From Rapana venosa (taxonomy: Eukaryota > Mollusca > Gastropoda > Neogastropoda > Muricidae), in NCBI GenBank assembly GCA_028751875.1, contig CM054155.1:15385755-15449754 (forward strand): a stretch of DNA of 64,000 nt, written 5' to 3'. The position numbers and the translations under genes are program-made. The stretch's first letter is position 1. The number at the start of each line of letters is the position of its first letter. Shown here piece by piece: positions 25,438 through 36,904 of the stretch. The notes beneath the pieces are model-generated. The model made no database searches. It was not told where the DNA came from and was given only the letters and a program-made list of their open reading frames with translations.

Positions 25438-25519
25438 GAAAAGAGGAGGGGAGGGAGGGAGAGAGAGAGAAGAGGAGAGAGAGAGGAGAGAGAGGAGAGA
25501 GAGAGAGAGAGAGAGAGAG

Positions 25520-25561
<42 letters not shown>

Positions 25562-25668
25562 AGAGAAAGAAAGAAAAAAAAAAGAAAGAAAGCATGTGTC
25601 TGAGCACAACACGCTCAAGGAAGATGACACACACACGCATGCGCACACACACACACACACACACACAA
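25438..25668. repeat. (GA)n tract and (CA)n tract
   Basis: Purine tract 25438-25590 and (CA)n 25626-25668. Confidence 0.95.
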
Positions 25669-26067
25669 AAGTAAAAAGAGATCTCAGAGCGCTACTTAAC
25701 TTACTTATGGCTCAGCTATCAAAGAAGAATTCACAAGTCAGTTTTGCTTGCAAGACGAGTGTGCACAACAGAAGCAAAGAGAGTGCCAGGACGAAACCAC
25801 AATCATTACACTGTTATAAAATACATATAGAAATCACATCACTCAGGTTTGTCAAAGTGCTGTTACTTAGCAAGAGAAGAGGAGCATAATGTATTGCAGA
25901 AAGTTTGCAAAGAAGCACGATACAAAAGAAACAGGAAAAAAAGCATATAAATGTGCACCTTCGCATGTACATACAAGCATACCCCCTGTTTTTTTCTGAT
26001 CATCTTTTCACACATTTCATGGGAATCGTTTGAAAAAGTTAAGCACATTGGATGACTCATACACACA

Positions 26068-26155
26068 CTTACACACACACGCAGCACACACACTCACACA
26101 CACACATCACACACACACATTCACACACACACACCATCACACACACACACACACA

Positions 26156-26186
<31 letters not shown>

Positions 26187-26221
26187 CACCACACACACAC
26201 TCACACACACACACACACACA
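26068..26221. repeat. (CA)n complex
   Basis: Multiple CA runs separated by single-base breaks. Confidence 0.95.
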
Positions 26222-26769
26222 AGGCTACACAGCACAGAGCCTGAAAAAATACCAAACCAATTTTTGTTTTAAACCCAAAAAACCCCAACAGAAGAATGAC
26301 CATGACTGCATGACTGAGGATACTTCAGACCCAAAGAACGCAAACACAAACATGTGAGAGCCAGGCCACTTTCAAAATCTAATTCCTTCACCATGTCAGA
26401 GCACAAAACAGAGACACAAAAAACAAAGAAAGAAAGAAGAAGGCAGAAACTTGACCCAACGCATACAAAACTACTTGACTCTTTGAAAAAAAAGAAAGAT
26501 AAAAATCATATAATCAAAGGAACCTCCACCCGTTAGCATTTCGCTAGTATTTCACAGGCACGTCCAGCTGACCATGACTGATGGGACATGCCATGTGCTC
26601 CCCACCTGAGAAAGGAGCCACTAATCAATTCTCTCAGTCTCACCCATCCCAACCCCCTAGATATTCTTTCAGATCCCTCCAGCCACTCTCCAGGATTACA
26701 TGTGCTATGGGCTCACTGGAAAAAAAATCTTTGAAACCACGGTGAACTTGCATTCCACTTTACAGACGT

Positions 26770-26880
26770 CTTCTTCTTCGTTAAACACTCAGACAGCAAC
26801 TACAGTTATCTTATAAGAGCGAAAATGCGCTGCACTGGCATGAAGTGCCTAACAAGTCGGGCCCAGCGCATCTGACAGTA
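26770..26880. repeat. Dispersed repeat E, copy 1
   Basis: About 110 bp shared with 37108-37218: cttcttcgttaaacactcag, ACAGCAACTAC, and AAGTCGGGCCCAGCGCATCT near the end. No coding potential; unnamed. Confidence 0.7.
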
Positions 26881-28408
26881 GCAGCTTCTCATCCAGCTGA
26901 ATTAACAATCAATTCCCCATTGCACTGCTATGGGATTCAAACTGCTGAAGACTGACTGGCTGTGGCAGACCCAATATCAGCGGAGAAGGAGGAGCAGCAG
27001 CACTGGGATATCACCATGGATGAGATAGGTGGGGAGGAGGGGGGGGGGGGGGGGAACACCCAGAAGCAAGAGGACTTCACTCAGCACAGGAACAAAATCA
27101 TACATAGTAGACAACAAGAAGAAAACGGGGCTTACTTGAATCAAACAATCATTTTCAAAAGTACAAAAGTCCAAAGCAAGCCCTCCACCATTTCCCATCT
27201 CCAAACAGAATAGTAAAACTAAGCTCACCTATGGAAAGAAATACTCATTCCCACCCCTATCCCAATCCCAATCCCCAACTACCAACTAAAGAAACAGAAC
27301 AAAAACCATTCAAGAGTTCAGGGGAGACTACCTCATATGGTGACATCATCCATCTGCAAAAACAACAGAACACACCAAGGAACATGAATATATATGTATA
27401 AAACATAAGAGGATGTGGGCAACAGAGGCAGACAGAACATGCAGGACACATACTGGCAGAGTAAAAAAGAAATGGTAGAGAACGCAGGATCAGGAACTAG
27501 CATTGCAAGGCTACTCAGCTGTTGTTGGATCATGCTGTACAACAAGGGGATCAACTCTTGCAGGTCCTTCAGGTCATGCGTGCAGCATGTACACTCATAT
27601 CACACTACACTGCAATCACCTTCAGAGTTGCCAGACCATCAACCACCATCATGTGAACAATCTTAAAATGCACTAAGTGCCTGTTTATTATTTTCAATTC
27701 AATGCACTTGATTTATATATCAATTGCCCAAAAACCACAGCACGTAAACTGTGCTACCTACCGGACAAGCTAGGAGCAACAAATGATAAGTCTTATGTTG
27801 CAGATGGATTAAAAACATACTTCTTGATGCAAAGCGAAAGTAAACAGTTGGGGGTCTTTATCTTTTTTTTTCCCTCTCTCTCATAAAACAGAGCAAGGGA
27901 GGGATTGTAAATATGTAACCAAACTTTTGTTGACACAGAAAAAGAGATTAAAGTCAAAAGCAATCTGAGGAATAAATAAAAAAAACTGTGTAAGTCAACA
28001 GATACCACACAATGACTTGCACCATTTCTGCAGGCACCTCTGACATGTGATGGTACGTGAGATCATGCTTGACTAAGACACTCACAGGTCACACAAAGCT
28101 TAAACATCTACAGGCACCACCCTCACACTCATGCCAGAACTAGGCTATGGACACACAACACAGAATCGAAAAGGGATACCTTTGTCTTCATCATGCATGA
28201 AAGTAACAATATCACTTTTCTCATTCAATATGGGTCAACACACACACAAACACACAAACAATACTAATGTCATGCTTTTTCACCCACTCTCACAGACAAC
28301 CACACAAAAACAACAGGGTAAACCATGCAACTCAAACAACACTGTCTCCCACATTTCAGTGTGCAGATGTGGATTCTCACTAGTCAAAGCTTAAGACAGG
28401 TATGTTAA
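26881..28408. other. Noncoding, nothing recognised
   Basis: Mixed sequence with a G-run at 27039-27054. A non-repetitive part at 27420-27640 has no long open frame with spliceable borders that I can defend. Confidence 0.4.
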
Positions 28409-28419
28409 TACACACACAC

Positions 28420-28460
<41 letters not shown>

Positions 28461-28489
28461 AAACAAACACACACACACACACACACACA
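28409..28489. repeat. (CA)n tract
   Basis: Dinucleotide repeat with a few interruptions. Confidence 0.95.
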
Positions 28490-29232
28490 GAAAACTACTT
28501 TAAAGTAAGGCTCATTATATCCCATATAACAAATGTTTTCCATAATGATGACTGATCCTGGTCTGCTTAAAACTGCTGTAAACTTAAAAGGAAAGATACA
28601 AAATCAAAAAAGAAAAATACCCACTGACAGAACTTAACATGTCCACAAACTATTTCAAATTTAGTCGCATACATCTTCTTCCAGAACTTCTACAAATGTG
28701 GTGGGGTTTTTTTACTTCCTTTAAGTCATACTCAGAAAAGAAATGATATACCATGTATGTATACACTCAAACTCACGCAGAAGGAAGCCTTCAACAAAAA
28801 ATATGGCTTTAACTTCCTTAGAAAAGGTTTATACCATGTATGCATACATAAACTCTAACTCAAGCAGTGGTATGTCTGAACCAAAACATCTGCAAACAGC
28901 GGCAGACTTTTATGTTCCCACAGAACTGGAGACTTGACAGGCTATATCAATGTGCTTACAGTAAAGACTGTGCTAAACTAACATGACAACTTTCTCATAT
29001 ACTCCTGCACATAGCTTTAAGCAATAAGGGGGAAAGATAAAAAGCACATGGACTGATCAATAGCACACGCTCAGGGTAAATAAAGGGTAGGTAACCAAAA
29101 AAAAAAAAAAGGGAAGAACTAAATTCTCGTACCAACGGTTCAAAACTTTACTAAAGGGTGACCACTTTCAAGCTGAAACAAAAAGGATATAACATAAAAA
29201 AAATTCAAAGTTTAGAAAGAAAAAAAAACCAG

Positions 29233-29236
<4 letters not shown>
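28490..29236. other. Noncoding, small duplication
   Basis: Contains a loose duplication: ataccatgtatgtatacact (28748) and ataccatgtatgcatacata (28831). Otherwise nothing recognised. Confidence 0.45.
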
Positions 29237-29330
<94 letters not shown>

Positions 29331-29331
29331 G
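29237..29331. repeat. (GA)n tract
   Basis: Nearly pure (AG)n of about 95 bp. Confidence 0.95.
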
Positions 29332-30196
29332 TACAAACAAAAGAAAACATAAAAAACCTTTAACTAAACAAAAAAACAAAAAAACAAAAAAAATATTCTA
29401 ACTGGGATCCTAATTTCTTTTATCTACGTAAACATACATACTAAATCAACAACAACAAAACCACAACAACATCATCACCTACAACAAACTATTTTTCTAA
29501 ATAAAAAAAAAAGAGCCAAAAAATTCAACAGGCAAAATCCAAACAAACAACAAACAATAACCATTCTCTAATTAACTCTTCAGCCAAGGCTCTCTACTCT
29601 GAAAAAGCACATGCATTAAACTAAAAAAACGAAGACTTGTTCAAAATCTCTGAAATAAAAAACTAATAAAAACTTCAAACAAACAAACAAGAAACAGAAC
29701 ACCCACCCACCCACCCAACCAAACTAACCAACCCAACTTAAAAGACAAACCAAATATGCCAACAAATCATTCCCTTGTATTGAATTGCATGTTCTCATGG
29801 AACTGAATTATACTACCAGCTTTCTCCAGGTTAAAAATGTCAGCAATGAAAATTAAACGAATCAGTTTGACATGTGTCAGGGCAATGTTAACACTATCCC
29901 TACATTAAGGGAGAGAACCCCTCTTTCTCAGTACACGTGCACTGTGCACATTTGTATGCTAGTGTAACCCAGTAGGGGGTGATACGGAGGGAAGTGGTTA
30001 GTAGACGGTTGGTTACCCAATAGTGGGTTACCTGTATAGGGAAAAGGTCAAACACTTTCTACACAAGATTCTGAATATGCATGCCCAATATTTTACATTT
30101 ATAAACAAGATGTTACCAAACATATATACACCAGTTACATTCCTAACCCATTACCCTCCTCTGCTTTTTGCTTTTTTCCTATTTTTCTGTCTGTTC

Positions 30197-30237
<41 letters not shown>

Positions 30238-30678
30238 GAGTCCAGCAAAACCTCTTCTGATTGGCTGCTTTGAAAAAAGAAATAAGCCACCACGGCTGTC
30301 ACAAGCACATATACCACCCACCATTACGGTATCTAACAATACACCTCGTATTATTCCAGATCAGTTATGTCAGTACAATGACAAAGCAGTGATACGATTT
30401 AAACATTCCCCATGTGCAGAGTAAACTTTTACAGCATTATCAAGAAATTACAAAGCTGGTTAGTAGTAGTTGGGTTTTTTTTAAATGACAGCACAAGCGC
30501 TCAAGTTACGCTGCCAACGAAACAGCTTGCCCGTTAATTAAAGAAGCGGTGAGAAGCTTTTAACAAGGGCTCTGTACACGAGAGGACTACGTGAGGAAAA
30601 CGGTCCAGCTGAGAAACTGTCCGTCCCAATCAACGTCATGCAACGGATGCCAACAAAGACTCACAGACAACTCACAGG
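29332..30678. other. Noncoding, A-rich
   Basis: A-rich stretch, (CCCA)n at 29702-29720 and (CA)n at 30200-30233. No gene recognised. Confidence 0.45.
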
Positions 30679-30738
30679 CTAAGGTGCCAAGGCTTTGTTG
30701 TCCGCCTCAAACTGATACGGATACCCGTCATCCTCAAA
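30679..30738 (-). CDS. Candidate C-terminal exon of the exchanger (version 1)
   Basis: On the minus strand, a pyrimidine-rich run and ttcaag precede a phase-0 open stretch of 19 codons. It begins FEDDGYPYQFEADNK, ends ALAP, and stops with TAG at 30679-30681. Phase 0 is what the 35323-35463 exon requires. The composition (acidic and aromatic) is protein-like and unlike the surrounding AT-rich repeats. I cannot align it convincingly to a known NHE C-terminus. It competes with the 23276-23374 candidate as the last coding exon; both could be used as alternative endings. Confidence 0.4.
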   Translation of the reverse strand, partial: FEDDGYPYQFEADNKALAP

Positions 30739-30830
30739 CTTGAACCCCAAAGAGCCAAGAATGGAGGAGAGGGGAGAAAAAAACAACAAGGACGCAAAAA
30801 AAAAAAAAAATGAATGAATGAAACAAAACA

Positions 30831-31535
30831 ACAACAGAATATTAAACAATAGGAATTTAAAACATAATAACATAAGGAACACAAAACATAATAACTCAAA
30901 GGACCCTAATCAATAACTCAAGGTGCATAAAACGTAATAACTCGAGCAATATAATCCATAATTCTTGGAATAGAATCCATAACTCAAGGAACCTAATCCA
31001 TAACTCAAGGAACATAATCTATAATAACTCAAGGAATACAAAACATTATAACTCAAGAAACATAACAATAACTCATGGGATCTGAACAATAACTCAAGGT
31101 GCATTAAACGTAAAAACTAAAGGAATATAATAACCAATAACTCAAGGGATATTATCAGTAACTGAAGGTGCACAGAAGATAACTCAGGGAAACTAATCAA
31201 TAACTCGAGGAACGTGATCGATAATTCAAGTTGCTTAAAACATAACTCAAAGAGACATAATAACTCAAGGACCATAAAACATAACTCAGGGAACAAAATC
31301 AAAAACTCAATGAACATATAACATAATGACTCAATGAGCATATAACATACTAACTCAAGGAACATAAAACATAACAAAGAACATTTATCAACAACTTAAG
31401 GAACATAAAACATACTAACTCAAGACATGTAAAACACAACTCAAGTAACTTAAAACATAATAACTCAAGTAACGTAAAACATAACTCAAGGAACATAATC
31501 CAATAACTCAACAACATAACCAACAACTCAGAACC
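30831..31535. repeat. Degenerate tandem array, about 20-25 bp units
   Basis: Many diverged copies of CATAATAACTCAAGGAA, with spacing varying from 17 to 30 bp over 700 bp. On the minus strand this yields Leu/Phe/Cys-rich frames that are not genes. Confidence 0.8.
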
Positions 31536-31636
31536 AGCAAAATCCATGGCATAAAACTAACCACACAAACATGAAAATATAGCCACAAAAACAAAATACC
31601 AAACAAACAAAAAATGTACATAAGACTTGCAAACAA

Positions 31637-32690
31637 TTTTTTTTTATTTTATTCTTTTACATCGAGGATAATGGAATAAGCACTTATGTGCTTTTTTACA
31701 TCCAGTCCCCATGTGTACGCGGTTTTGTAAATTTTGTCATCTGTTCCCACCGGTACACAATGGCCTACTCTTATGAAAAGCAGAACACAATTTAACGTGT
31801 GCGCAAGATGTTCTGCGTGCATTTGCACAAGGGGCCTCGGTTTAAAGTCTCATCCAAAGGACTTTTAGGGAGAGTGGAGTCTTCACTGATGTTAACCACT
31901 AGACTGCCTTACCCCGGAAATTCTCCGGGGCTAAACGTGCACCCTATACGCCAACAACCCGGAAAATTTCCGGGGTGTCGAACCGAAGTAAACAAGCCTG
32001 CTTCCTTGACTACAGTTAAAGGGAAACAACTCCAAAATTAATGGATGTCACTCTCCTGTTGCTTGGCAACATCGAGCTGCAAAATCTGTTTCAAAAACAA
32101 TCGTTTTTTTGCTCGTATTTTGTGTTTTTATGCATGAATGCTTGGGAAGTTCTTGTTCAGAATGGCTGACACTTCTTGTTGAAGGCATAAATAACTTTAC
32201 ACAGCTGTAAAAGTGGCAAATAAAACTCCCTAAGGTGATGAAAATGATCGCCTGATTCAGGAGATCGTGTATTTAAAAAACAATGAATGGGATTTGGCCC
32301 AGACATATGTTTGACATTATTGTGATGGGGAGGTACTCAGAATGACAGTGGTGATGAAGAAATCGTATTTATGGTCGATTTTTTACATTTTAAATATATT
32401 TTTGCAGTGAAATATCATGCTAACTAATTTGAGCTTGCCTCGAAGTAATCTACAATATATATACTGTCATTGGGTAGACTATCAGGAATATTCATGTAGT
32501 AGTTTCTGAGTAAGAGGGATATAAACATAGCAGTGGTACATAAGAATTTTATTCCCCGGCATATAGGGTGCACTTGCACTGGGCAGTTAAGAGGTTAACT
32601 CCAGGGGAAAATATCCCCTTGAACGGGAATCGAACCCGGGTCGTCAGATTGCGAGCGCAATGTTCTAACCACTAGGCTATCCCGTCCCCC
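31637..32690 (-). mobile_element. SINE family A copy interrupted by a TTAA-flanked transposon
   Basis: The 3' and middle parts (31637-31895) and the 5' part with head (32595-32690: gggaatcgaacccggg, ttctaaccactaggctatcc) form one family-A copy when the 31896-32594 insert and one TTAA are removed. The split lies in the body motif gatGTTAACtcc. Confidence 0.9.
31896..32594. mobile_element. Non-autonomous piggyBac-like transposon (699 bp)
   Basis: Flanked on both sides by TTAA (31892-31895 and 32595-32598) within a SINE. Termini CCACTAGACTGCC (left) and CCTCTTAACTGCC (right, read inward) agree at 10 of 13 positions. Subterminal inverted repeats GTGCACCCTATACGCC (31937-31952) and its 15/16 match (32558-32573) follow. 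TTAA duplication is diagnostic of the piggyBac superfamily. Near the left end are two GC-rich hairpins (CCCCGGAAATTCTCCGGGG type). No transposase frame is present. Confidence 0.8.
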
Positions 32691-33231
32691 AATAACCCAA
32701 CGAGACAAAGTAATTCAAATAATGAAAACAAAACAAAACAAAAAGGAACAAGATACAGAAAAGAACAAAAAAAGAGAGAGAGAAATGAAAGAACTAAACA
32801 AAAATTTCAAACAAAAATATCCAAAACAGATAGAAAAAATCCCAAGAGAAGCATACTACATTGACTAAAAGTTTAAAAGAAAATTTTTTTGAAACCTTTT
32901 AAAAAAAAGATTGTTTTAAACCAAAAAAGTTCAAACAAAGCCAACACCTTGGTGTGATAAAAAAAATTCAACATATACAAACATACATAGCAAAATGAAA
33001 GTGAACAAAACAAACAAAAAACAGAAAGCCTCCGAATGTTGTGTACTGCTTTGAGAATCTTGATTGCAAACTGGATGTCATTGAGTTTTCTTCGATTTTT
33101 TTAAAATGTATTTATTTGTCTGCCCTTTTTTTAAAAAAAATATATACATTAAGACAATTTGTTAATCAAATGGATAAAAGTGCATTTCACTATCTCACAC
33201 TTTTTTTAAAGGTAGTTATATCAGTTTTTTG
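32691..33231. other. Noncoding, A-rich
   Basis: A-rich intron-like DNA with no recognisable element. Confidence 0.5.
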
Positions 33232-33529
33232 GGGGGACGGGATAGCTCAGTGGTCGGAGCACTCGCTTTCCCCAGCCAAGTTAAGCAGCGTCGAGCGTGG
33301 TTACCAGTTGGATGGGTGACCGTTTGCGCGCCTTGGCTTCAGTACAGTTCCCCCAGTTCACGCAGCTGTAAATGGGTACCTGCCCTCTTTAGGGTCAGGG
33401 AAGGTAAAGCAGCGAGGGAGAGAAGATGGGCGCCGCCCTCAATATGCTGGCCCTAGAGAAGTGAGGTCTCTTGACGCCTCGCTCCCCTACGACCTTATAG
33501 GTTATGGGATTCCTTTACCTTTTACCTTT
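33232..33529 (+). mobile_element. SINE family B, copy 3 (full, well preserved)
   Basis: Best copy of the chimeric family: head GGACGGGATAGCTCAGTGG; 5S-like AGTTAAGCAGCGTCGAGC and TTGGATGGGTGACCG; body to GACCTTATAGGTTATGGGA. Over 95 percent like the 1118 copy by eye. It abuts the fold-back element at 33539. Confidence 0.88.
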
Positions 33530-33538
33530 TTATATCAG

Positions 33539-34164
33539 TTTTTGCTCTTGATGGCAGTTGACCAGACTTTTACTGACTAGTTATCTGTTGGGAGGTCAGA
33601 GCAAACACCTGACTGAGAACTGAACAGCAGTGAAGAATTATAGCCTAGGTGAGCACTCTTAGGCATCTCGTATAAAGACCACATCATGAATGAAGAAGTC
33701 ATGAGACGCATCCGCAACAAAATCGGCCCCTATACTGACCTTCAAACACTCATCAGACAACGAAAACTGAAGTGGTTTGGTCATGTCACACGCTCCTCTC
33801 GTCTTGCTAAAAAATCCTACAAGGCACAGTGAGGGAGGAAGAAAAAGAAGAGGCAGACAAAGGAAGAGATGGGAGAACAACATTCGAGAGCGGACAGACA
33901 TGGAGCTGAGAGACACCCTGAGGGTGGCTGAGAGACGAGAGGACTGGAGAAAGGTGGTTGACAAAGCTTCGAAGGCGCCCAAAAGGATTCGGAATCTGAG
34001 GGATCGGTGACGGTGGTGACGATCTCAGTATGGCAGATCTGCCCAACTTTGGTGCTCACCTAGGCTATAATCCTTCACTGCTGTTCAGTTCTCAGTCAGG
34101 TGTTTGCTCTGACTGGATAACTAGTCAGTAAAAGTCTCTGGTCAACTGCCATCAAGAGCAAAAA
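33539..34164. mobile_element. Fold-back element with about 115-bp inverted arms carrying a LINE fragment
   Basis: The left arm (33539-33656, beginning TTTTGCTCTTGATGGCAG) is repeated in inverted orientation at 34052-34164 with only a few differences, such as a short indel near GTTATC. Between them is a piece of LINE coding sequence (33662-34012). Long inverted arms around foreign sequence resemble captured-fragment transposons such as Pack-MULEs or fold-back elements. No clear target duplication was seen. Confidence 0.75.
33662..34012 (+). pseudogene. LINE reverse-transcriptase C-terminal fragment (frameshifted)
   Basis: One frame reads GISYKDHIMNEEVMRRI and RKLKWFGHVTRSSRLAKKS. After a frameshift near 33825-33835 the next frame reads GRKRRGRQRKRWENNIRE and LRVAERREDWRKVVDKAS, stopping at 34010. 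The KL.WFGHV.R ... G.R.RGRQ..RW pattern is the hallmark of the C-terminal end of non-LTR retrotransposon ORF2. It is broken and lacks the catalytic reverse transcriptase core. Confidence 0.85.
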
Positions 34165-35215
34165 TGCCAAAGTTTCCAGTCACAAACAAAACAATGCACT
34201 ACCTTGGTTTTTCTGCTTTGTTTTGTTATTTTGGGGGTGGCATTTTTTTTTTTTTTTGCAAATGTCAATCTGAATAGCCAATATCTTCTTGATGAATTCT
34301 TTTTAAGGAGATTTTTTTTTAAAACACTTTTTGGACTATTTTTTCTTTTTTTTTTTCATCAAGTCGCTTACTAGTAAACGTAAGCATAATGTAATGTGAC
34401 TAACATTTTCAGATCATTGTTGGACAAGTACCCTTTTTTACATCGTGATTATCTTGATTTCTTTTACTAGTAAACTGGACAACTATTGTTTTTACATCGT
34501 AATAATCTTGATTTCTTTTCCTGGTAAATAGGACAATCACTTTTTTACATCATAATTATCTTGATTTGTTTTATTAGCAAACTTTTTACCTTTTCAGATT
34601 TAACTTTGTTAAATCATTACACCTATGATATTTCACAATATGATATTTCACAATACTGAAACATATTGGAAATTCTATTTCTGTTTCTGCAATTTTCATG
34701 GAAAATGAAGAGATTTGACAGTAAACAAACAAACAAACAGAACAATTAAACTCCATCTTAAAAAAAGAGCCAACAAACAACAAACAAACAAAACCTATGG
34801 ACAACATCCACCCTGTCCACTCTCTAATCATTTGAAAAAAAACTACACAACCCCCCAAAAATCATATTTAAACATGCACAGCGTTTTCACCATTCCACAC
34901 CACCAACAACAACGATACCCAACAATCTACACACTGTCCCAAAAAAACAAAAACAAAATAATACTTCCGCATCTACAATTCTATTCTTTAAACAAACAGT
35001 ATCTTTTTGGCAATCTAAGAACTCTCAAAATAAAACAACAACAGCAAAATCATCAACAACAAAAATAAACCATTCTTTAAGTAAAATAAAACCCCAGTAT
35101 ATACTAACAAAAAATGACACCCATCTCAACACAGCACACCATTTTTACCTAAAAATAGAAAAAAAACAAAACAAACTTTTAAAACCACTAACACACACAA
35201 AAAGAGACGATATAA

Positions 35216-35216
<1 letters not shown>
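34165..35216. other. Noncoding, AT-rich, with a short diverged tandem phrase
   Basis: Between 34400 and 34580 the phrase (TTTTTACATCGTGATTATC, TTGATTTCTTTTACTAG) occurs about three times with changes. The remainder is A-rich. No gene. Confidence 0.5.

Positions 35217-35282
<66 letters not shown>
35217..35282. repeat. (TA)n tract beside an exon
   Basis: About 65 bp of nearly pure TA, 40 bp downstream (sense direction) of the exchanger exon donor at 35322. Confidence 0.95.
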
Positions 35283-35322
35283 ATGATGACAAACGCTCTG
35301 TACCAGTCGCTGCCACGCCTAC

Positions 35323-35463
35323 CTGCATCATTTCCTTGCGGCCTGCCTGGTGGTTAGGCTGCTCCAGAGAGGCTCCGTCACTGTTGGCTCCGCCGATGGA
35401 CAGCTGCTGTTCGTCGATGATCATGTCCGTGTCAGAGTCATGATCCCCAGCCATCCCACCGCC
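35323..35463 (-). CDS. SLC9A6/7/9-like: Endosomal Na+/H+ exchanger exon (acidic cytosolic tail)
   Basis: A 141-nt, phase-0 exon of 47 codons. It begins GGGMAGDHDSDTDMIIDEQQ, continues LSIGGANSDGASLEQ and ends AGRKEMMQ. Acceptor tgtgtcag and donor CAG then GTAGGC. The acidic DSD-x-hydrophobic pattern followed by LSIGGANSD parallels the [20 protein letters not shown] segment of vertebrate NHE6-type tails, so I place it after the CCGPIAR-like segment. The tail is cytosolic and in the family binds trafficking partners; no specific partner site can be read here. Directly downstream in the intron lies a 65-bp (TA)n tract. Confidence 0.85.
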
Positions 35464-35606
35464 CTGACACAGAGACAAAACGGGAGAATGACGAAGTGCT
35501 TGCTTCGATTCAAACACTGTTAAAATATGTGCCTCCTGAAAATCCATTCCTCATTTCCTTTCTTCCATGTTTCTTTTTGGGGGATGATACATACTGGAAT
35601 TGATAC

Positions 35607-35966
35607 TTGTCTCGTCTTGTCTTGTCTTGTGTTGCCTTGCCTTGCCTTGCCCTGCCCTGCCCTGCCCTGCCCTGCCCCTGCTTTGCCCTGTCTTGCCTTG
35701 CCTTGCCTTGCCTTGCCCTGCTCTGCCCTGCCTTGCCTTGCCCTGCCCTGCCTTGTCCTGCCCTGGTCTGCCCTGCCCTGCCTTGCCCTGCCTTGCCCTG
35801 CCCTGCCTTGCCTTGCCTTGCCCTTCCTGGCCTTGCCTTCTCATGCCTTGCCTTGTCTTGCCTTGCCTTCTCTTGCATTGCCTTGTCTTGCCTTCTCTTG
35901 TCTTGCCTTGTCTTGCCTTGCCTTCTCTTGCCTTGCCTTTCCTTGCCTTGCCTTGCCTTGTCTTGT
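35607..35966. repeat. (TGCCT)n / (TGCCC)n pentanucleotide array
   Basis: About 70 five-base units, mostly TTGCC or CTGCC, in the intron between exons 36649-36756 and 35323-35463. Ala/Leu/Pro/Cys frames on the plus strand and Arg/Gln/Gly frames on the minus strand are translations of the repeat. Confidence 0.95.
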
Positions 35967-36648
35967 TGTCTTAGCCTCTCTTGCTGCCATTAGCTCTTTT
36001 ACATGCACTAAACGCAGGGTTCTTACAAGTTCCACCAAACAAAATTCCAGACTTCTCCCATACACTTTTGTGCCTGTGATGAGTTAGTCATAGTGTCAAA
36101 CCCCCTTTGGGGCAGGAAGATCACAGACAAAGGGCGCTATAGGGATGTTGTGGTGGTTGCTACTCCAGGTGAGCATCTCATTCAGTCTGGCTCTGTGACT
36201 AAGCCATCATTGTCCTCAGTAGGGGGCCTAGTAAGTGGTTCCCTGTGTGTGTTAGCTCAGAACAGGCACAATGGAACTCCACCAAAGTGAGCCAGCAGCA
36301 GTGCAGAGCCCCTCTGCCTGGTGGCCCTATGGAAGCCTAAAAATGATAAGCTACCTGTAGGATTCTGACCCTGAAGATGCAACAAGGCAAACCAAGCCAA
36401 GAGATTGAAATAAATGACCCCAGGGGCAACAGGACAGAAGCATCACAGAAGATAAAGCAGCACAAAAGAACATCCCCAAAAAAAGATACTATTTAAACAG
36501 AAACATTCTTCACAATCCCTGTAGGCAGCACTAACAGAGTTGACACACATATACATGACACAACATTTTCAACTCCAGTACAGTGAACGACATCTGAAAT
36601 GACACAAACTTCCATCTCATTCTGTTGTCTGCTCAACAGGACGCTCAC

Positions 36649-36756
36649 CTGTGACAACTGTTCCTCCGTGGTGAAGAGTTTGGCAAAAGGGTGGCAACAC
36701 TTGGGCATGGTGTCAATCACGTGGGTCGACTGTTGGTCAGCAGAGGCTTCATAAAC
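36649..36756 (-). CDS. SLC9A6/7/9-like: Endosomal Na+/H+ exchanger exon with apparent 1-base frameshift
   Basis: This exon is bounded by acceptor tttttcag and donor CAG then GTGAGC. Joined in the phase set by the previous exon it reads FMKPLLTNSRP, matching the family's YLKPLLTHSGP, but then meets TGA at 36717-36719. The conserved continuation HVIDTMPKCCHPFAKLF (family: TTLPACCGPIARCL) lies in another frame, which is also the frame needed by the next exon. The 108-nt length is therefore one base short. The break most likely lies in or near the GGG run at 36723-36725 (CCC on the sense strand). An assembly homopolymer error is the simplest explanation; a true disabling mutation is possible. No restored sequence is given. 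Confidence 0.82.
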
Positions 36757-36904
36757 CTGAAAAACAAAACAACATCTGAATCTTCCACCTCCTCCATCTT
36801 TAACCCTCACTTGCTTCTTTCATTTTCTCCCTTCTTTTGAGAAGTGAAAACTTGACTTTAAACCATACTTCAAAGACTTTTTAAAATTTACTTATTTATT
36901 TATT

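Noticed and set aside
30910..31547. Leu/Cys/Phe-rich minus-strand frames (LELLCF, LELCFT repeats)
   Set aside because: Translations of the degenerate CATAACTCAAGGAA array.
35527..36087. Plus-strand Leu/Pro/Ala/Cys frame of 186 codons and minus-strand Arg/Gln/Gly frames
   Set aside because: Translations of the (TGCCT)n array in the exchanger intron.
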